Shown here piece after piece: positions 8,162 through 16,371 of a stretch of 64,000 nt of DNA (positions are counted from its first letter, which is position 1; the number at the start of each line of letters is the position of its first letter). Source of the DNA: Caldicellulosiruptor owensensis OL (lineage in GTDB: Bacteria; Bacillota; Thermoanaerobacteria; Caldicellulosiruptorales; Caldicellulosiruptoraceae); assembly GCF_000166335.1 (NCBI RefSeq), contig NC_014657.1:1046501-1110500 (forward strand). Reading direction: 5' to 3'. The notes under the pieces were generated by a model. That model was not told the DNA's origin. It was given only the letters and a program-made list of their open reading frames with translations, and searched no databases. Position numbers and translations under genes: made by a program.

Positions 8162-9073
8162 GTGGGAAAGTTGGCAGTCATGTTCCCTGGTCAAGGTGCG
8201 CAATTTGTTGGTATGGGTTATGATTTTTATCAAAATTTTGAGTCTGCAAGAAGAATTTTTGATTTAGCAAATGAAGCTTTGGATTTTGATTTGAAAAACA
8301 TTATCTTTAATGGTCCTGAAGAAGAGTTAAAACTTACAAAAATTACTCAGCCTGCGATTCTTACAACCTCAATTGCAATATATGAAGCTGTGAAAGACAA
8401 ACTTGAACCTGAAGCTGTATTTGGTCAGAGCTTAGGAGAATATTCTGCTCTTGTTGTATCTGGTTGTATTGATTTTAAAACTGCTGTATGGCTTGTTTCA
8501 AAAAGAGGAGAATATATGCAAAATGAGGTGCCTGAAGGTGTAGGAGCAATGGCAGCAGTTTTGGGATTGTCAGTAGAAGATGTAAAAGAAGTTTGTAGAA
8601 TAGCAAAAGAGAAGGGAGTTATTGAGATATCTAACATCAATTCTCCTGAGCAGACAGTGATTTCTGGAGAAAAGCAAGCTGTGTATTTTGCAATGGAGAT
8701 TGCAAAGCAAAAGGGTGCGAAAAGATGTGTGGAACTTAATGTGTCTGCACCATTTCACTGTAGCCTTATAAAAGGGGCAGGAGAGAAACTGAAAAAACAC
8801 TTATTAGAAATTGACATAAAAGAACCGCAGATCCCTGTTGTATCGAATGTTACAGCAGATTATATGAAAAAAGAGGATATAGTAGACCTTTTAGAAAAAC
8901 AGGTTTATACTACTGTAAACTTTCTTGGATGTGTAAACAGGCTTTTGGAAGATGGGTTTGATACATTTGTAGAGATAGGACCGGGGACAACTTTGAGTGG
9001 TCTTGTAAAGAAAATAAAAAAGGATGTTAAAATTATGAACATAAACAAGGTTGAAGACATGAATAATCTTTAA
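8162..9073 (+). CDS. fabD: Malonyl-CoA:ACP transacylase FabD
   Basis: Transfers malonyl from CoA to ACP. 303 aa, starting at a GTG preceded by AAAGGAGAGG (8143-8152). Motifs: FPGQGAQFVGMG at the N-terminus, the nucleophile elbow FGQSLGEYSAL, and the histidine of SAPFHCSL. Most FabD proteins have His before the nucleophile serine (GHSLGE); this one has Gln (GQSLGE), a variation seen in some acyltransferase domains. Sits in the fab operon between fabH and fabG. Confidence 0.96.
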   Translation: MGKLAVMFPGQGAQFVGMGYDFYQNFESARRIFDLANEALDFDLKNIIFNGPEEELKLTKITQPAILTTSIAIYEAVKDKLEPEAVFGQSLGEYSALVVSGCIDFKTAVWLVSKRGEYMQNEVPEGVGAMAAVLGLSVEDVKEVCRIAKEKGVIEISNINSPEQTVISGEKQAVYFAMEIAKQKGAKRCVELNVSAPFHCSLIKGAGEKLKKHLLEIDIKEPQIPVVSNVTADYMKKEDIVDLLEKQVYTTVNFLGCVNRLLEDGFDTFVEIGPGTTLSGLVKKIKKDVKIMNINKVEDMNNL

Positions 9074-9114
9074 CTTTGCGTTCATAAGATTCTGTTGTAG
9101 GAGGATTTTAAATT

Positions 9115-9861
9115 ATGGAACTTTTGAAAGATAAAGTTGCGCTTATCACAGGTGCTTCAAGGGGAATTGGAAGAGCAATCGCTTTAAAGTTTGCTCAAAA
9201 CGGAGCAAATGTAATTATTAACTATTCATCAAGCCAGTCGCAAGCTGAAAATTTGAAAGAAGAAATAGAGAAAATAGGGACAAAAGCAATGATAATAAAG
9301 TGTGATGTTTCAAATTCTGATGAGGTAAATCAAATGTTTTTCCAGGTAGAAAAGGAGTTTGGAAGGATTGATATACTTGTTAACAATGCAGGAATTACAA
9401 AAGATGGACTGATTCTTAGAATGAATGATGAAGACTTTGACAGGGTTATTGCAATAAACTTAAGAGGAGCGTTTTTGTGCGCAAAGGCAGCAGCTAAGAT
9501 GATGGTAAAACAACGGTTTGGCAATATAATTAATATATCCTCTGTTGTAGGAATTGCAGGCAATATTGGTCAGGCAAATTATGCAGCGTCCAAAGCAGGA
9601 ATAATAGGTCTTACAAAGTCTCTTGCAAAAGAACTTGCGTCCCGCAATATCAGAGTAAATGCAATAGCACCAGGCTTTATTAAAACTGACATGACAGAGG
9701 TTTTGAGTGACAAGGTAAAAGAGGCCATGCTTTCTTCCATCCCACTTGGTCGATTTGGCGAGGCTGATGAGGTTGCAAACGTGGCACTTTTTCTTGCCTC
9801 AAGCCTTTCATCCTATATTACTGGGCAAGTTATTGTTGTTGACGGTGGGATGATTATGTAA
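9115..9861 (+). CDS. fabG: 3-oxoacyl-ACP reductase FabG
   Basis: NADPH-dependent classical SDR, 248 aa. The cofactor motif ITGASRGIGRAIA, NNAG, and the active-site Ser-Tyr-Lys (NISSVVGIAGNIGQANYAASKAG) are all present, with the PG-IKTDMT segment after the YxxxK. It reduces beta-ketoacyl-ACP after each condensation. Ribosome site AGGAGG (9100-9105); part of the fab operon. Confidence 0.96.
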   Translation: MELLKDKVALITGASRGIGRAIALKFAQNGANVIINYSSSQSQAENLKEEIEKIGTKAMIIKCDVSNSDEVNQMFFQVEKEFGRIDILVNNAGITKDGLILRMNDEDFDRVIAINLRGAFLCAKAAAKMMVKQRFGNIINISSVVGIAGNIGQANYAASKAGIIGLTKSLAKELASRNIRVNAIAPGFIKTDMTEVLSDKVKEAMLSSIPLGRFGEADEVANVALFLASSLSSYITGQVIVVDGGMIM

Positions 9862-9917
9862 TAATATTCTTATAGTGAGCGATTATTAAAAATACAAAAT
9901 TTTTGGAGGTGTTTTTT

Positions 9918-10154
9918 GTGAACAGCGAAATTTTTGAAAAGGTAAAAAAGATCATAGCAGACAAACTTGACATTGAAGAAGACAAGATAACACCTGAATC
10001 TTCTTTCTTGGACGACCTTGGAGCAGACTCACTGGACATTGTTGAGCTTATCATGGAGCTTGAAGAAGAGTTTGGCATTGAAATTCCGGATGAGGATGCA
10101 GAAAAGATTAGAACAGTTGCAGATGCGGTAAAATATATTGAAGAGCATCAATAA
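9918..10154 (+). CDS. acpP: Acyl carrier protein
   Basis: 78 residues, acidic, with the phosphopantetheine-attachment serine in [10 protein letters not shown]. Carries acyl chains in fatty-acid synthesis. I use the GTG at 9918 because GGAGGTG (9905-9911) is its ribosome site; a longer frame starting at 9903 would read through that site. A long perfect hairpin begins two bases after the stop codon and separates it from fabF, perhaps to stabilise the abundant acpP message. Confidence 0.97.
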   Translation: MNSEIFEKVKKIIADKLDIEEDKITPESSFLDDLGADSLDIVELIMELEEEFGIEIPDEDAEKIRTVADAVKYIEEHQ

Positions 10155-10156
10155 AA

Positions 10157-10203
10157 AATACTTACCCCTGCTTTTAAGATTTTCAAAAGCAGGGGTAAGT
10201 ATT
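10157..10203 (+). repeat. Long perfect hairpin between acpP and fabF
   Basis: A 19-base perfect inverted repeat: arms at 10157-10175 and 10185-10203, loop of 9 bases. It has no T-run on the + strand after it (CAACTTTT follows), so it is not a standard terminator for + transcription; on the minus strand a T-run does follow. Likely roles are a 3' stabiliser/processing site for acpP mRNA or a partial terminator lowering fabF expression. Confidence 0.8.
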
Positions 10204-10234
10204 CAACTTTTAAATGTTTAGGAGGTAAACTTGA

Positions 10235-11473
10235 ATGAAAAGAAGAGTTGTAATAACTGGGCTTGGCATTATATCCTCCTTAGGATTTGATATAGATACA
10301 TTTTGGAATTCTCTCAAGAGCGGAAAGAATGGGATTAAGGTTGTAGAGAAATTTGATATTTCAAGCTTCCCTACAAAAGTTGCTGCAGAGATTGTGGATT
10401 TTGACCCTACAAATTACATAGACAAAAAAGAAGCACGAAGAATGGATAGGTTTACACACTTTGCTTTAGCGGCAACAAAACTTGCACTTGAAGATAGCAA
10501 GCTTAATTTAGAAAACATTGACAAGACAAAAGTTGGTGTGGTAATAGGAAGTGGTATTGGGGGAATTGAGACATTAGAAGAGCAGGCAAATATCTTGAGA
10601 GAAAAAGGACCATCAAGGGTAAGCCCGTTCTTTGTTCCAATGATGATAGCAAACATTGCAGCAGGACATATTGCAATAACATATGGGTTCAAAGGTATAA
10701 ATGAAACAATTGTTACAGCATGTGCTTCATCTGCTCATGCAATTGGAGAAGCATTTAGAATGATTCAGCGAGAGGATGCTGATGTGATAGTCACTGGCGG
10801 ATCTGAGGCGGCAATCACTCCACTTTCGTTTGCAGGTTTTTGTGCTATGAAAGCAATGTCAACAAACCCAGATCCAAATTCTGCCTGCAGACCGTTTGAT
10901 AAAGATAGGGACGGTTTTGTAATGGGCGAAGGTGGAGCGATACTTATTTTGGAAGAGCTTGAACATGCAAAAAAGCGAGGAGCTAAAATATATGCTGAGG
11001 TTGTGGGATATGGTGCGTCAGATGATGCATATCACATTACAGCACCTGACCCAGAAGGAGAAGGGCCTATGCTTGCAATGCAAAGGGCAATAAAAGATGC
11101 GGCAATATCTCCTGAAAAAATAGATTATATAAACGCTCACGGCACTTCTACACCTTATAATGATAAATACGAAACCCTTGCAATTAAGAAGGTATTTGGA
11201 GAACATGCATATAAACTTTCAATAAGTTCTACAAAATCTATGACAGGTCACTGGCTTGGTGCTGCAGGTGCAGTAGAAACATTGATAACTGCATTGGCAA
11301 TATATAACCAGTTTGTTCCACCTACAATTAACTATGCAACCAAAGATGAAGAGTGCGATTTGGATTATACTGTTAATCAGGGTAAAGAAAGGCCAATAGG
11401 ATATGCTATGACAAACTCTTTTGGTTTTGGAGGTCACAACGCCGTTCTTATTCTTAAAAAGTACGAAGAATAA
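10235..11473 (+). CDS. fabF: Beta-ketoacyl-ACP synthase II FabF
   Basis: Elongating condensing enzyme, 412 aa. Cys-His-His triad: [11 protein letters not shown] (Cys), [11 protein letters not shown] (His) and [12 protein letters not shown] (His), plus the C-terminal [11 protein letters not shown]. Start ATG at 10235 follows AGGAGG (10220-10225). It is the last fab gene; rnc follows, the conserved acpP-fabF-rnc type order in Firmicutes. Confidence 0.97.
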   Translation: MKRRVVITGLGIISSLGFDIDTFWNSLKSGKNGIKVVEKFDISSFPTKVAAEIVDFDPTNYIDKKEARRMDRFTHFALAATKLALEDSKLNLENIDKTKVGVVIGSGIGGIETLEEQANILREKGPSRVSPFFVPMMIANIAAGHIAITYGFKGINETIVTACASSAHAIGEAFRMIQREDADVIVTGGSEAAITPLSFAGFCAMKAMSTNPDPNSACRPFDKDRDGFVMGEGGAILILEELEHAKKRGAKIYAEVVGYGASDDAYHITAPDPEGEGPMLAMQRAIKDAAISPEKIDYINAHGTSTPYNDKYETLAIKKVFGEHAYKLSISSTKSMTGHWLGAAGAVETLITALAIYNQFVPPTINYATKDEECDLDYTVNQGKERPIGYAMTNSFGFGGHNAVLILKKYEE

Positions 11474-11479
11474 AGGATA

Positions 11480-11516
11480 AAAATGCCCCATTTTAAAAAA
11501 GAAATTGGGGCATTTT
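11480..11516 (+). terminator. Hairpin after fabF, weak terminator
   Basis: AAAATGCCCCA (11480-11490) pairs with TGGGGCATTTT (11506-11516), followed by GTATTTGTT. The U-tract comes from the stem itself, so termination may be incomplete and leave read-through into rnc. Confidence 0.65.
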
Positions 11517-11562
11517 GTATTTGTTAATAAGAATTTTTACGAAAGGAGAAGACAAGAAGGGA

Positions 11563-12231
11563 ATGGAAGAAATAGAGAAAGCTTTGGGATACAAATTCGA
11601 GGATAAAAATCTCTTGAGACTTGCGCTTACTCATAAATCGGCAACACATAGTAACAAAAACTGCTATGAGAGACTTGAATTTCTTGGTGATGCAGCTTTA
11701 GAACTTGCTGTGAGCAAATATTTGTATGTTTACTTTCCTGAGCTTTCTGAAGGTGAACTTACAAATATAAGAGCTGCAGTTGTATGCAGTCAGACATTAT
11801 CTAAGGTTGCAGAAAAATTAAATCTCAAAAATCATATAATTTTTGGAAAACGCGAAAAAATGGAAAAATTTTATGAGAACAAATCAATTTTAGCAGATGT
11901 ACTTGAAGCATTATTTGGAGCAATTTTTATTGAATCTGGCTTCGATACAGTTGAAAAGATTATTGTTAATCTGCTTAAACCTTACATTCAAAAAGCTGTA
12001 GCAGGCAAGCTTTTTTACGATTACAAAACAAAACTTCAAGAGATTGTGCAAAGGGAAGGGCAAAAAAAGATTGTGTACAAAGACTGCGAGATACTTGAAA
12101 AGAAATATTTCAAGTCAGAACTTTTCATTGAAGGGAAAAAGGTCTCTGAAGGATACGGAACCTCAAAAAAAGAAGCTCAGCAGGATGCAGCGTATAAATT
12201 CTTGCTTGAAATGGGGGAGCAAGAGGAGTGA
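11563..12231 (+). CDS. rnc: Ribonuclease III
   Basis: Cuts double-stranded RNA in rRNA and mRNA processing. The RNase III signature ERLEFLGDAALELAVS is followed by the second acidic cluster (LADVLEALFGAIFIESG), then a C-terminal dsRNA-binding domain (DYKTKLQEIVQREGQ... GYGTSKKEAQQDAAYKFL). 222 aa from the ATG at 11563; the open frame goes further upstream but runs into the terminator, and the GGAG at 11545-11548 is rather far (14 bases) from this ATG, so the exact start is uncertain. Its stop overlaps the next gene's GTG. Confidence 0.93.
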   Translation: MEEIEKALGYKFEDKNLLRLALTHKSATHSNKNCYERLEFLGDAALELAVSKYLYVYFPELSEGELTNIRAAVVCSQTLSKVAEKLNLKNHIIFGKREKMEKFYENKSILADVLEALFGAIFIESGFDTVEKIIVNLLKPYIQKAVAGKLFYDYKTKLQEIVQREGQKKIVYKDCEILEKKYFKSELFIEGKKVSEGYGTSKKEAQQDAAYKFLLEMGEQEE

Positions 12232-13253
12232 AACAGAGGATTTTGCCCATATTTATTCCTCAGTATGCCTGTCCTTTTAACTGTATATTTTGCAATCAAA
12301 AAACAATATCTGGAGAAAAAGAAGAGGTAAGCTTGGACAGGATAAAAAGGCAGATTGAACAAGGACTGAAAATTAATTCAGATGAGGATGTTGAGCTTGC
12401 ATATTATGGTGGAAATTTCACTGCCATTGATATGACTTTTCAAGAAAGATTGCTTGAACTTGCTAATAGTTTCGAGAGAATAAAGAGTATTCGGATTTCC
12501 ACAAGGCCGGACTGTATTGATGATGAAAGATTAAGATTATTAAAACTTTACAATGTGAGAACAATAGAACTTGGAATCCAAAGCATGTTTGACGATGTTT
12601 TAAATGCGTGCGCGAGAGGACACACTGCTCAGCATAGCAAAAATGCAATGGAAATGATAAAAAAGTTTGGGTTTTTACTCGGGGTTCAAGTTATGGTAGG
12701 GCTTCCAAAATCAACACCTGAGAAGGATATTGAAACGGCAAAGATATTGACCAGTTTTTCACCAGACATTGCAAGGATTTATCCAACTCTTGTCATAGAG
12801 GGTACTTATCTTGCAAAGATGTACCAAAGAGGAGAATATGAGCCTCTTTCTTTAAATGAGGCAGTAGAAAGATGTAGTCAGATAAAATCCATATTTATAG
12901 AAAAGGGCGTAAATGTTATTAGAGTTGGGCTTCAGCCAACAGAAGAGATAAATTACAATGCAAAAGTTTTAGCAGGACCTTTTCATCCTTCATTTGGGGA
13001 GCTTGTAGACTCAGAGATAATATTCAGAAAGGTTGTAGAAAGATTACATGGCAAAAAGTATTCTAAAATCTTGTTTATGGTACATCCTAAGAACTACTCA
13101 AAATTGGTAGGACAGAAAAAAAGCAATATCACAAGGTTCAAACAACTTTTTTCCCATGCTGAAATTGAAGTGTTATATAGCAGCGAGCAGGTTGGCAGGA
13201 TAAAAATAATTACAGAGTCTAATGAGACAGTAGTTGATATTAGCGGACTTTGA
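12228..13253 (+). CDS. Radical SAM protein (Elp3-like group)
   Basis: 341 aa, GTG start overlapping the rnc stop (GTGA), so translationally coupled. The radical SAM cluster motif CPFNCIFC (with a preceding Ala-Cys, CxxxCxxC) lies near residue 15, and YYGGNFTAID, STRPDCIDDE and ELGIQS follow the Elp3/MiaB-like pattern of radical SAM enzymes. Proteins like this occur beside rnc and smc in many Clostridia; the substrate is not known to me. Predicted cytosolic iron-sulfur enzyme. Confidence 0.85.
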   Translation: MKQRILPIFIPQYACPFNCIFCNQKTISGEKEEVSLDRIKRQIEQGLKINSDEDVELAYYGGNFTAIDMTFQERLLELANSFERIKSIRISTRPDCIDDERLRLLKLYNVRTIELGIQSMFDDVLNACARGHTAQHSKNAMEMIKKFGFLLGVQVMVGLPKSTPEKDIETAKILTSFSPDIARIYPTLVIEGTYLAKMYQRGEYEPLSLNEAVERCSQIKSIFIEKGVNVIRVGLQPTEEINYNAKVLAGPFHPSFGELVDSEIIFRKVVERLHGKKYSKILFMVHPKNYSKLVGQKKSNITRFKQLFSHAEIEVLYSSEQVGRIKIITESNETVVDISGL

Positions 13254-13258
13254 GAGTA

Positions 13259-13299
13259 TTTAACATAGATTTAACATTAATTTTAATTTGATTTAACAT
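13259..13299 (+). promoter_or_regulatory. Pho box (PhoP-binding repeats) upstream of pst
   Basis: Three perfect copies of TTTAACAT start at 13259, 13270 and 13292, that is at spacings of 11 and 22 bases, with a weak copy (TTTAATTT) at 13282. Direct TTAACA-type repeats with 11-base period are the known PhoP site of Gram-positive Pho regulons, so phosphate-starvation induction is expected. Confidence 0.88.
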
Positions 13300-13313
13300 T
13301 AGTTGTGTAAAAT

Positions 13314-13319
13314 CATAAT
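13314..13319 (+). promoter_or_regulatory. -10 element of the pst promoter
   Basis: CATAAT, 14 bases after the last Pho repeat, with no good -35; TAAAAT at 13308-13313 is the alternative. The Pho repeats occupy the -35 region, as expected of a PhoP-activated promoter. Confidence 0.6.
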
Positions 13320-13377
13320 ATGAAGAAAGAATAAGGGTAAAAATAATATATAAAAAATTATAATGGGGAGTGGAAGA

Positions 13378-14196
13378 ATGTTCAAAAAATCTTTTGCTCT
13401 TGTAGTTATATTATCTCTTTTGAGTTTACTTCTTTTTGGATGCAAAAATGTGGGAAATGAAGCTCAGAAATCTAAAAATTCGATTACAGTTGCGGGTTCA
13501 ACCTCTGTTCAGCCATTAGCAGATGATTTAGCAAAGGCGTTTATGGAAAAGCACCCAGACACCAAAATTGAGGTTCAGGGCGGAGGTTCTGGTGTTGGTA
13601 TAAAATCAGCAAGAGACGGTGTTGCCGATATCGGTATGTCCTCAAGAGAACTGAAACCGGAAGAAAAAGGTCTTTATGAATATAAAATAGCAATAGATGG
13701 AATTGCAGTTGTTGTGCATCCTTCAAATCCGATTGAAGATCTTACAATAAATCAGATAAGAGATATATATACAGGAAAAATAAAAAATTGGAAAGATGTT
13801 GGTGGTAAGACCGCAGAGATTATTGTTGTAACACGAGAAGATGGGTCTGGAACACGTGGTGCTTTTGAAGAACTTGTTATGGGTGGCAGTTCAATTTCTG
13901 ATTCTGCAGTTGTTCAGCCTTCAACAGGGGCTGTAAAACAGTCTGTTTCGCAAGATCCTAATGCAATAGGATATATATCAATGGGTGTGTTGGATTCTAG
14001 TGTAAAGGCTGTAAAAATAGAAGGAGTGGAAGCAACAGAGGATAATGTAAAAAACGGCAAGTATAAACTTCAGAGACCTTTTCTGTTTTTGACCAAAGAT
14101 GAACCAAAAGGTCTTGTAAAAGAATTTATTGATTTTACTTTAAGTGAAGAAGGACAAGCCATTGTAGAAAAACACCATTATATAAAAGTGAAGTAG
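13378..14196 (+). CDS. pstS: Phosphate ABC transporter substrate-binding lipoprotein PstS
   Basis: 272 aa with a lipoprotein signal: KKSFALVVILSLLSLLLFGC, lipobox cysteine near residue 22. The mature part starts with ITVAGSTSVQPLADDLAKAF and has GGGSGVGIKSARDGVADIGMSSRE and REDGSGTRGAFEEL, the phosphate-binding loops of PstS. The ATG at 13378 is chosen over the in-frame ATG at 13363 because GGGGAG (13365-13370) lies between them at the right distance. Likely induced by PhoP through the Pho box upstream. Confidence 0.96.
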   Translation: MFKKSFALVVILSLLSLLLFGCKNVGNEAQKSKNSITVAGSTSVQPLADDLAKAFMEKHPDTKIEVQGGGSGVGIKSARDGVADIGMSSRELKPEEKGLYEYKIAIDGIAVVVHPSNPIEDLTINQIRDIYTGKIKNWKDVGGKTAEIIVVTREDGSGTRGAFEELVMGGSSISDSAVVQPSTGAVKQSVSQDPNAIGYISMGVLDSSVKAVKIEGVEATEDNVKNGKYKLQRPFLFLTKDEPKGLVKEFIDFTLSEEGQAIVEKHHYIKVK

Positions 14197-14227
14197 TATT
14201 TTATTGTAATGGGGTGTAAGATTTATT

Positions 14228-15082
14228 ATGCCTAAGAAGAAAAGTGCCATAGAAATGGTTTTGTTTGTAGCTGCTGCTATCTCGGTAGTTTCTGTGCTGC
14301 TCATCACCATTTTTATCTTTAAAGAAGGTTTTTCAATTATAAAAGAGTATGGACTTTGGAATTTCATTTTGGGCAGAAAATGGGCACCTTTGAGTGGCAA
14401 ATTTGGAATTTTTTCAATGATATTGGGTTCTATTTATGTTACCTTGGGAGCAATTATTATAGGTGTGCCAATTGGTGTTGCAACAGCAATATTTTTGGGT
14501 GAACTTGTAAGTGAAAAGATATCAAGGCTTATAAGACCGTTTGTTGAGCTATTAGCAGGAATCCCCTCTGTGATATACGGTTTTTATGGTCTTGTTGTTG
14601 TGGTTCCTTTGATAAGGAAATATTTAGGTGGGTCTGGTTTTTCTATTTTGGCATCTTCTATAATTTTGGGAATTATGATTTTGCCAACAATTATAAACAT
14701 CTCAGAAGTTTCGATAAGGTCTGTACCAAGAGAGTATAAAGAAGGGTCTTTAGCCCTTGGTGCAACTCACTGGCAGACAATAAAAGGAGTTATTTTGCCT
14801 GCTGCAAAGTCTGGAATCATTGCTTCAATAATTCTTGGCATGGGAAGGGCAATTGGCGAGACAATGGCTGTTATTATGGTAGCAGGCAATAGTCCAAAAA
14901 TACCAAATAGTATTTTGGATCAGGTAAGAACCTTGACAGGAAATATAGCAATTGAGATGGGATATGCGTCTGGTAAACATGCTCAGGCACTTTTTGCAAC
15001 CGGAATTGTTCTTTTTGTAATTATTATGATTTTAAACACTATTGCAAATGTAATTGCAAGAAGAGTTGGTGAAGAAAAATGA
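14228..15082 (+). CDS. pstC: Phosphate ABC transporter permease PstC
   Basis: 284 aa inner-membrane permease with about six helices. The N-terminal helix is followed by the family segment WAPLSGKFGIFSMILGSIYVT and the transport EAA-type loop (EGSLALGATHWQTIKGVILPAAKSGIIAS). Pairs with PstA to form the channel. Its stop overlaps the pstA start (ATGA at 15079-15082), so the two are coupled. Confidence 0.95.
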   Translation: MPKKKSAIEMVLFVAAAISVVSVLLITIFIFKEGFSIIKEYGLWNFILGRKWAPLSGKFGIFSMILGSIYVTLGAIIIGVPIGVATAIFLGELVSEKISRLIRPFVELLAGIPSVIYGFYGLVVVVPLIRKYLGGSGFSILASSIILGIMILPTIINISEVSIRSVPREYKEGSLALGATHWQTIKGVILPAAKSGIIASIILGMGRAIGETMAVIMVAGNSPKIPNSILDQVRTLTGNIAIEMGYASGKHAQALFATGIVLFVIIMILNTIANVIARRVGEEK

Positions 15083-15921
15083 TAAGAAAGAATAAAGTTA
15101 TACAGGGCATTGTATTTTCTATAATTGGACTTTTTACGATAATCACCATGATAATATTAATTGTTATAGTATTTCATATTATTTCTAATGGTTTAAGAGG
15201 AATAAATCTGAGTTTTATCCTTCAGTATCCCGAGGAAATGGGCAAAAGCGGAGGAATATTTCCTGTTATTGTAGGAACATTATATGTAACCTTGCTTGCA
15301 GTTATAATTGCGGCACCAGTAGGGATATTGGCGGCAATTTATTTAACTGAATATGCAAAGAAAGGAAAAGTTGTTGAACTTATAAGATTTGGTACAGAGA
15401 CATTAGCTGGAATACCTTCTATAATTTATGGACTTTTTGGATTTGCATTTTTTGTAATTGCACTTGGATTTAGATGGTCCATTTTATCAGGTGCACTTAC
15501 ACTTTCGATAATGATTCTGCCTACCATTATACGAACTTCAGAAGAGTCTATAAAAACTGTTCCGATGTCTTTTAGGGAAGGGAGCCTTGCACTTGGTGCA
15601 ACAAAGTGGCAGACAATAGCTAAGGTTGTGATCCCACCTGCGATGCCCGGGATATTGACAGGAGTTATCTTGGGAGTTGGAAGGGCAATAGGTGAGACTG
15701 CTGCAGTGCTTTTAACAGCTGGAAGTTCGCTAAATTTCCCCACAAGCATATTTAGTCCAACGCGAACCATGTCCGTTCATCTTTATATTCTGTCTTCAGA
15801 AGGGCTTTCAAAATTAAATTCATATGCTACTGCGACATTGCTTATTGTAATTGTGTTTGTAATAAATACATTTGCAAACATGATAATTCGAAGGTATAAC
15901 AGAATTTTGGGAAGAGGATAA
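15079..15921 (+). CDS. pstA: Phosphate ABC transporter permease PstA
   Basis: 280 aa, six predicted membrane helices, with the coupling loop EGSLALGATKWQTIAKVVIPPAMPGILTG and the PstA feature LAGIPSIIYGLFGFAFF. It overlaps pstC by four bases. The usual next gene, pstB (the ATPase), and phoU are not found after it; spoVS is the next gene. The ATPase must therefore come from elsewhere in the genome, or the operon has lost its end. Confidence 0.95.
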   Translation: MIRKNKVIQGIVFSIIGLFTIITMIILIVIVFHIISNGLRGINLSFILQYPEEMGKSGGIFPVIVGTLYVTLLAVIIAAPVGILAAIYLTEYAKKGKVVELIRFGTETLAGIPSIIYGLFGFAFFVIALGFRWSILSGALTLSIMILPTIIRTSEESIKTVPMSFREGSLALGATKWQTIAKVVIPPAMPGILTGVILGVGRAIGETAAVLLTAGSSLNFPTSIFSPTRTMSVHLYILSSEGLSKLNSYATATLLIVIVFVINTFANMIIRRYNRILGRG

Positions 15922-16025
15922 ATTAAAGAAGGAATTTTTAAAATGGTGTAGAATTATATATAGTAGACAATTTGTTTTGTGTTTAAATAATGTTACATGA
16001 TCATATTCAGGAGGTATAAAAAAGG

Positions 16026-16286
16026 ATGGAAGTTCTAAAAGTTGCAGCAACGTCAAAACCACAAAAAGTAGCAGGAGCTCTAACTGCAGTTATAAAGGAA
16101 AAAAGAGCTGTTGAGCTTCAAGCAGTTGGAGCGGGGGCTGTAAACCAAGCTGTCAAGGCTATTGCGATTGCAAGGGGTAAAGTAGCACCAAATGGGATTG
16201 ATTTGATTGTAATCCCTGCATTTTCAGAGATTGATATCGATGGTGAAGAAAGAACTGCAATAAAGTTTATAGTCCAAGCAAGATAA
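16026..16286 (+). CDS. spoVS: Stage V sporulation protein S
   Basis: 86 aa, the normal size for SpoVS, an Alba-like small protein needed for spore coat and septation steps in Bacillus and also present in some non-spore-formers. It is highly conserved; QAVGAGAVNQAVKAIAIARG, IPAFSEIDIDGEERTAIKFIV are visible. AGGAGG (16009-16014) is its ribosome site and a terminator follows. It is transcribed in the pst direction, but 104 bases separate it from pstA. Confidence 0.96.
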   Translation: MEVLKVAATSKPQKVAGALTAVIKEKRAVELQAVGAGAVNQAVKAIAIARGKVAPNGIDLIVIPAFSEIDIDGEERTAIKFIVQAR

Positions 16287-16308
16287 CAAAGGAGATTTTT
16301 TAAAGTAG

Positions 16309-16337
16309 GCAGGTAGAATAAACTACCTGCTTTCTTT
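16309..16337 (+). terminator. Rho-independent terminator after spoVS
   Basis: GCAGGTAG (16309-16316) pairs with CTACCTGC (16323-16330), followed by TTTCTTT. Confidence 0.82.
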
Positions 16338-16361
16338 ATCAAAAATACAGCAAGAAGACTC

Positions 16362-16371
16362 CCACCTCTTT
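16362..16371 (+). repeat. Left copy of the target-site duplication of ISLre2-type element
   Basis: CCACCTCTTT; identical to 17984-17993. Lies in the left arm and loop of the IS605 end hairpin. Confidence 0.85.
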
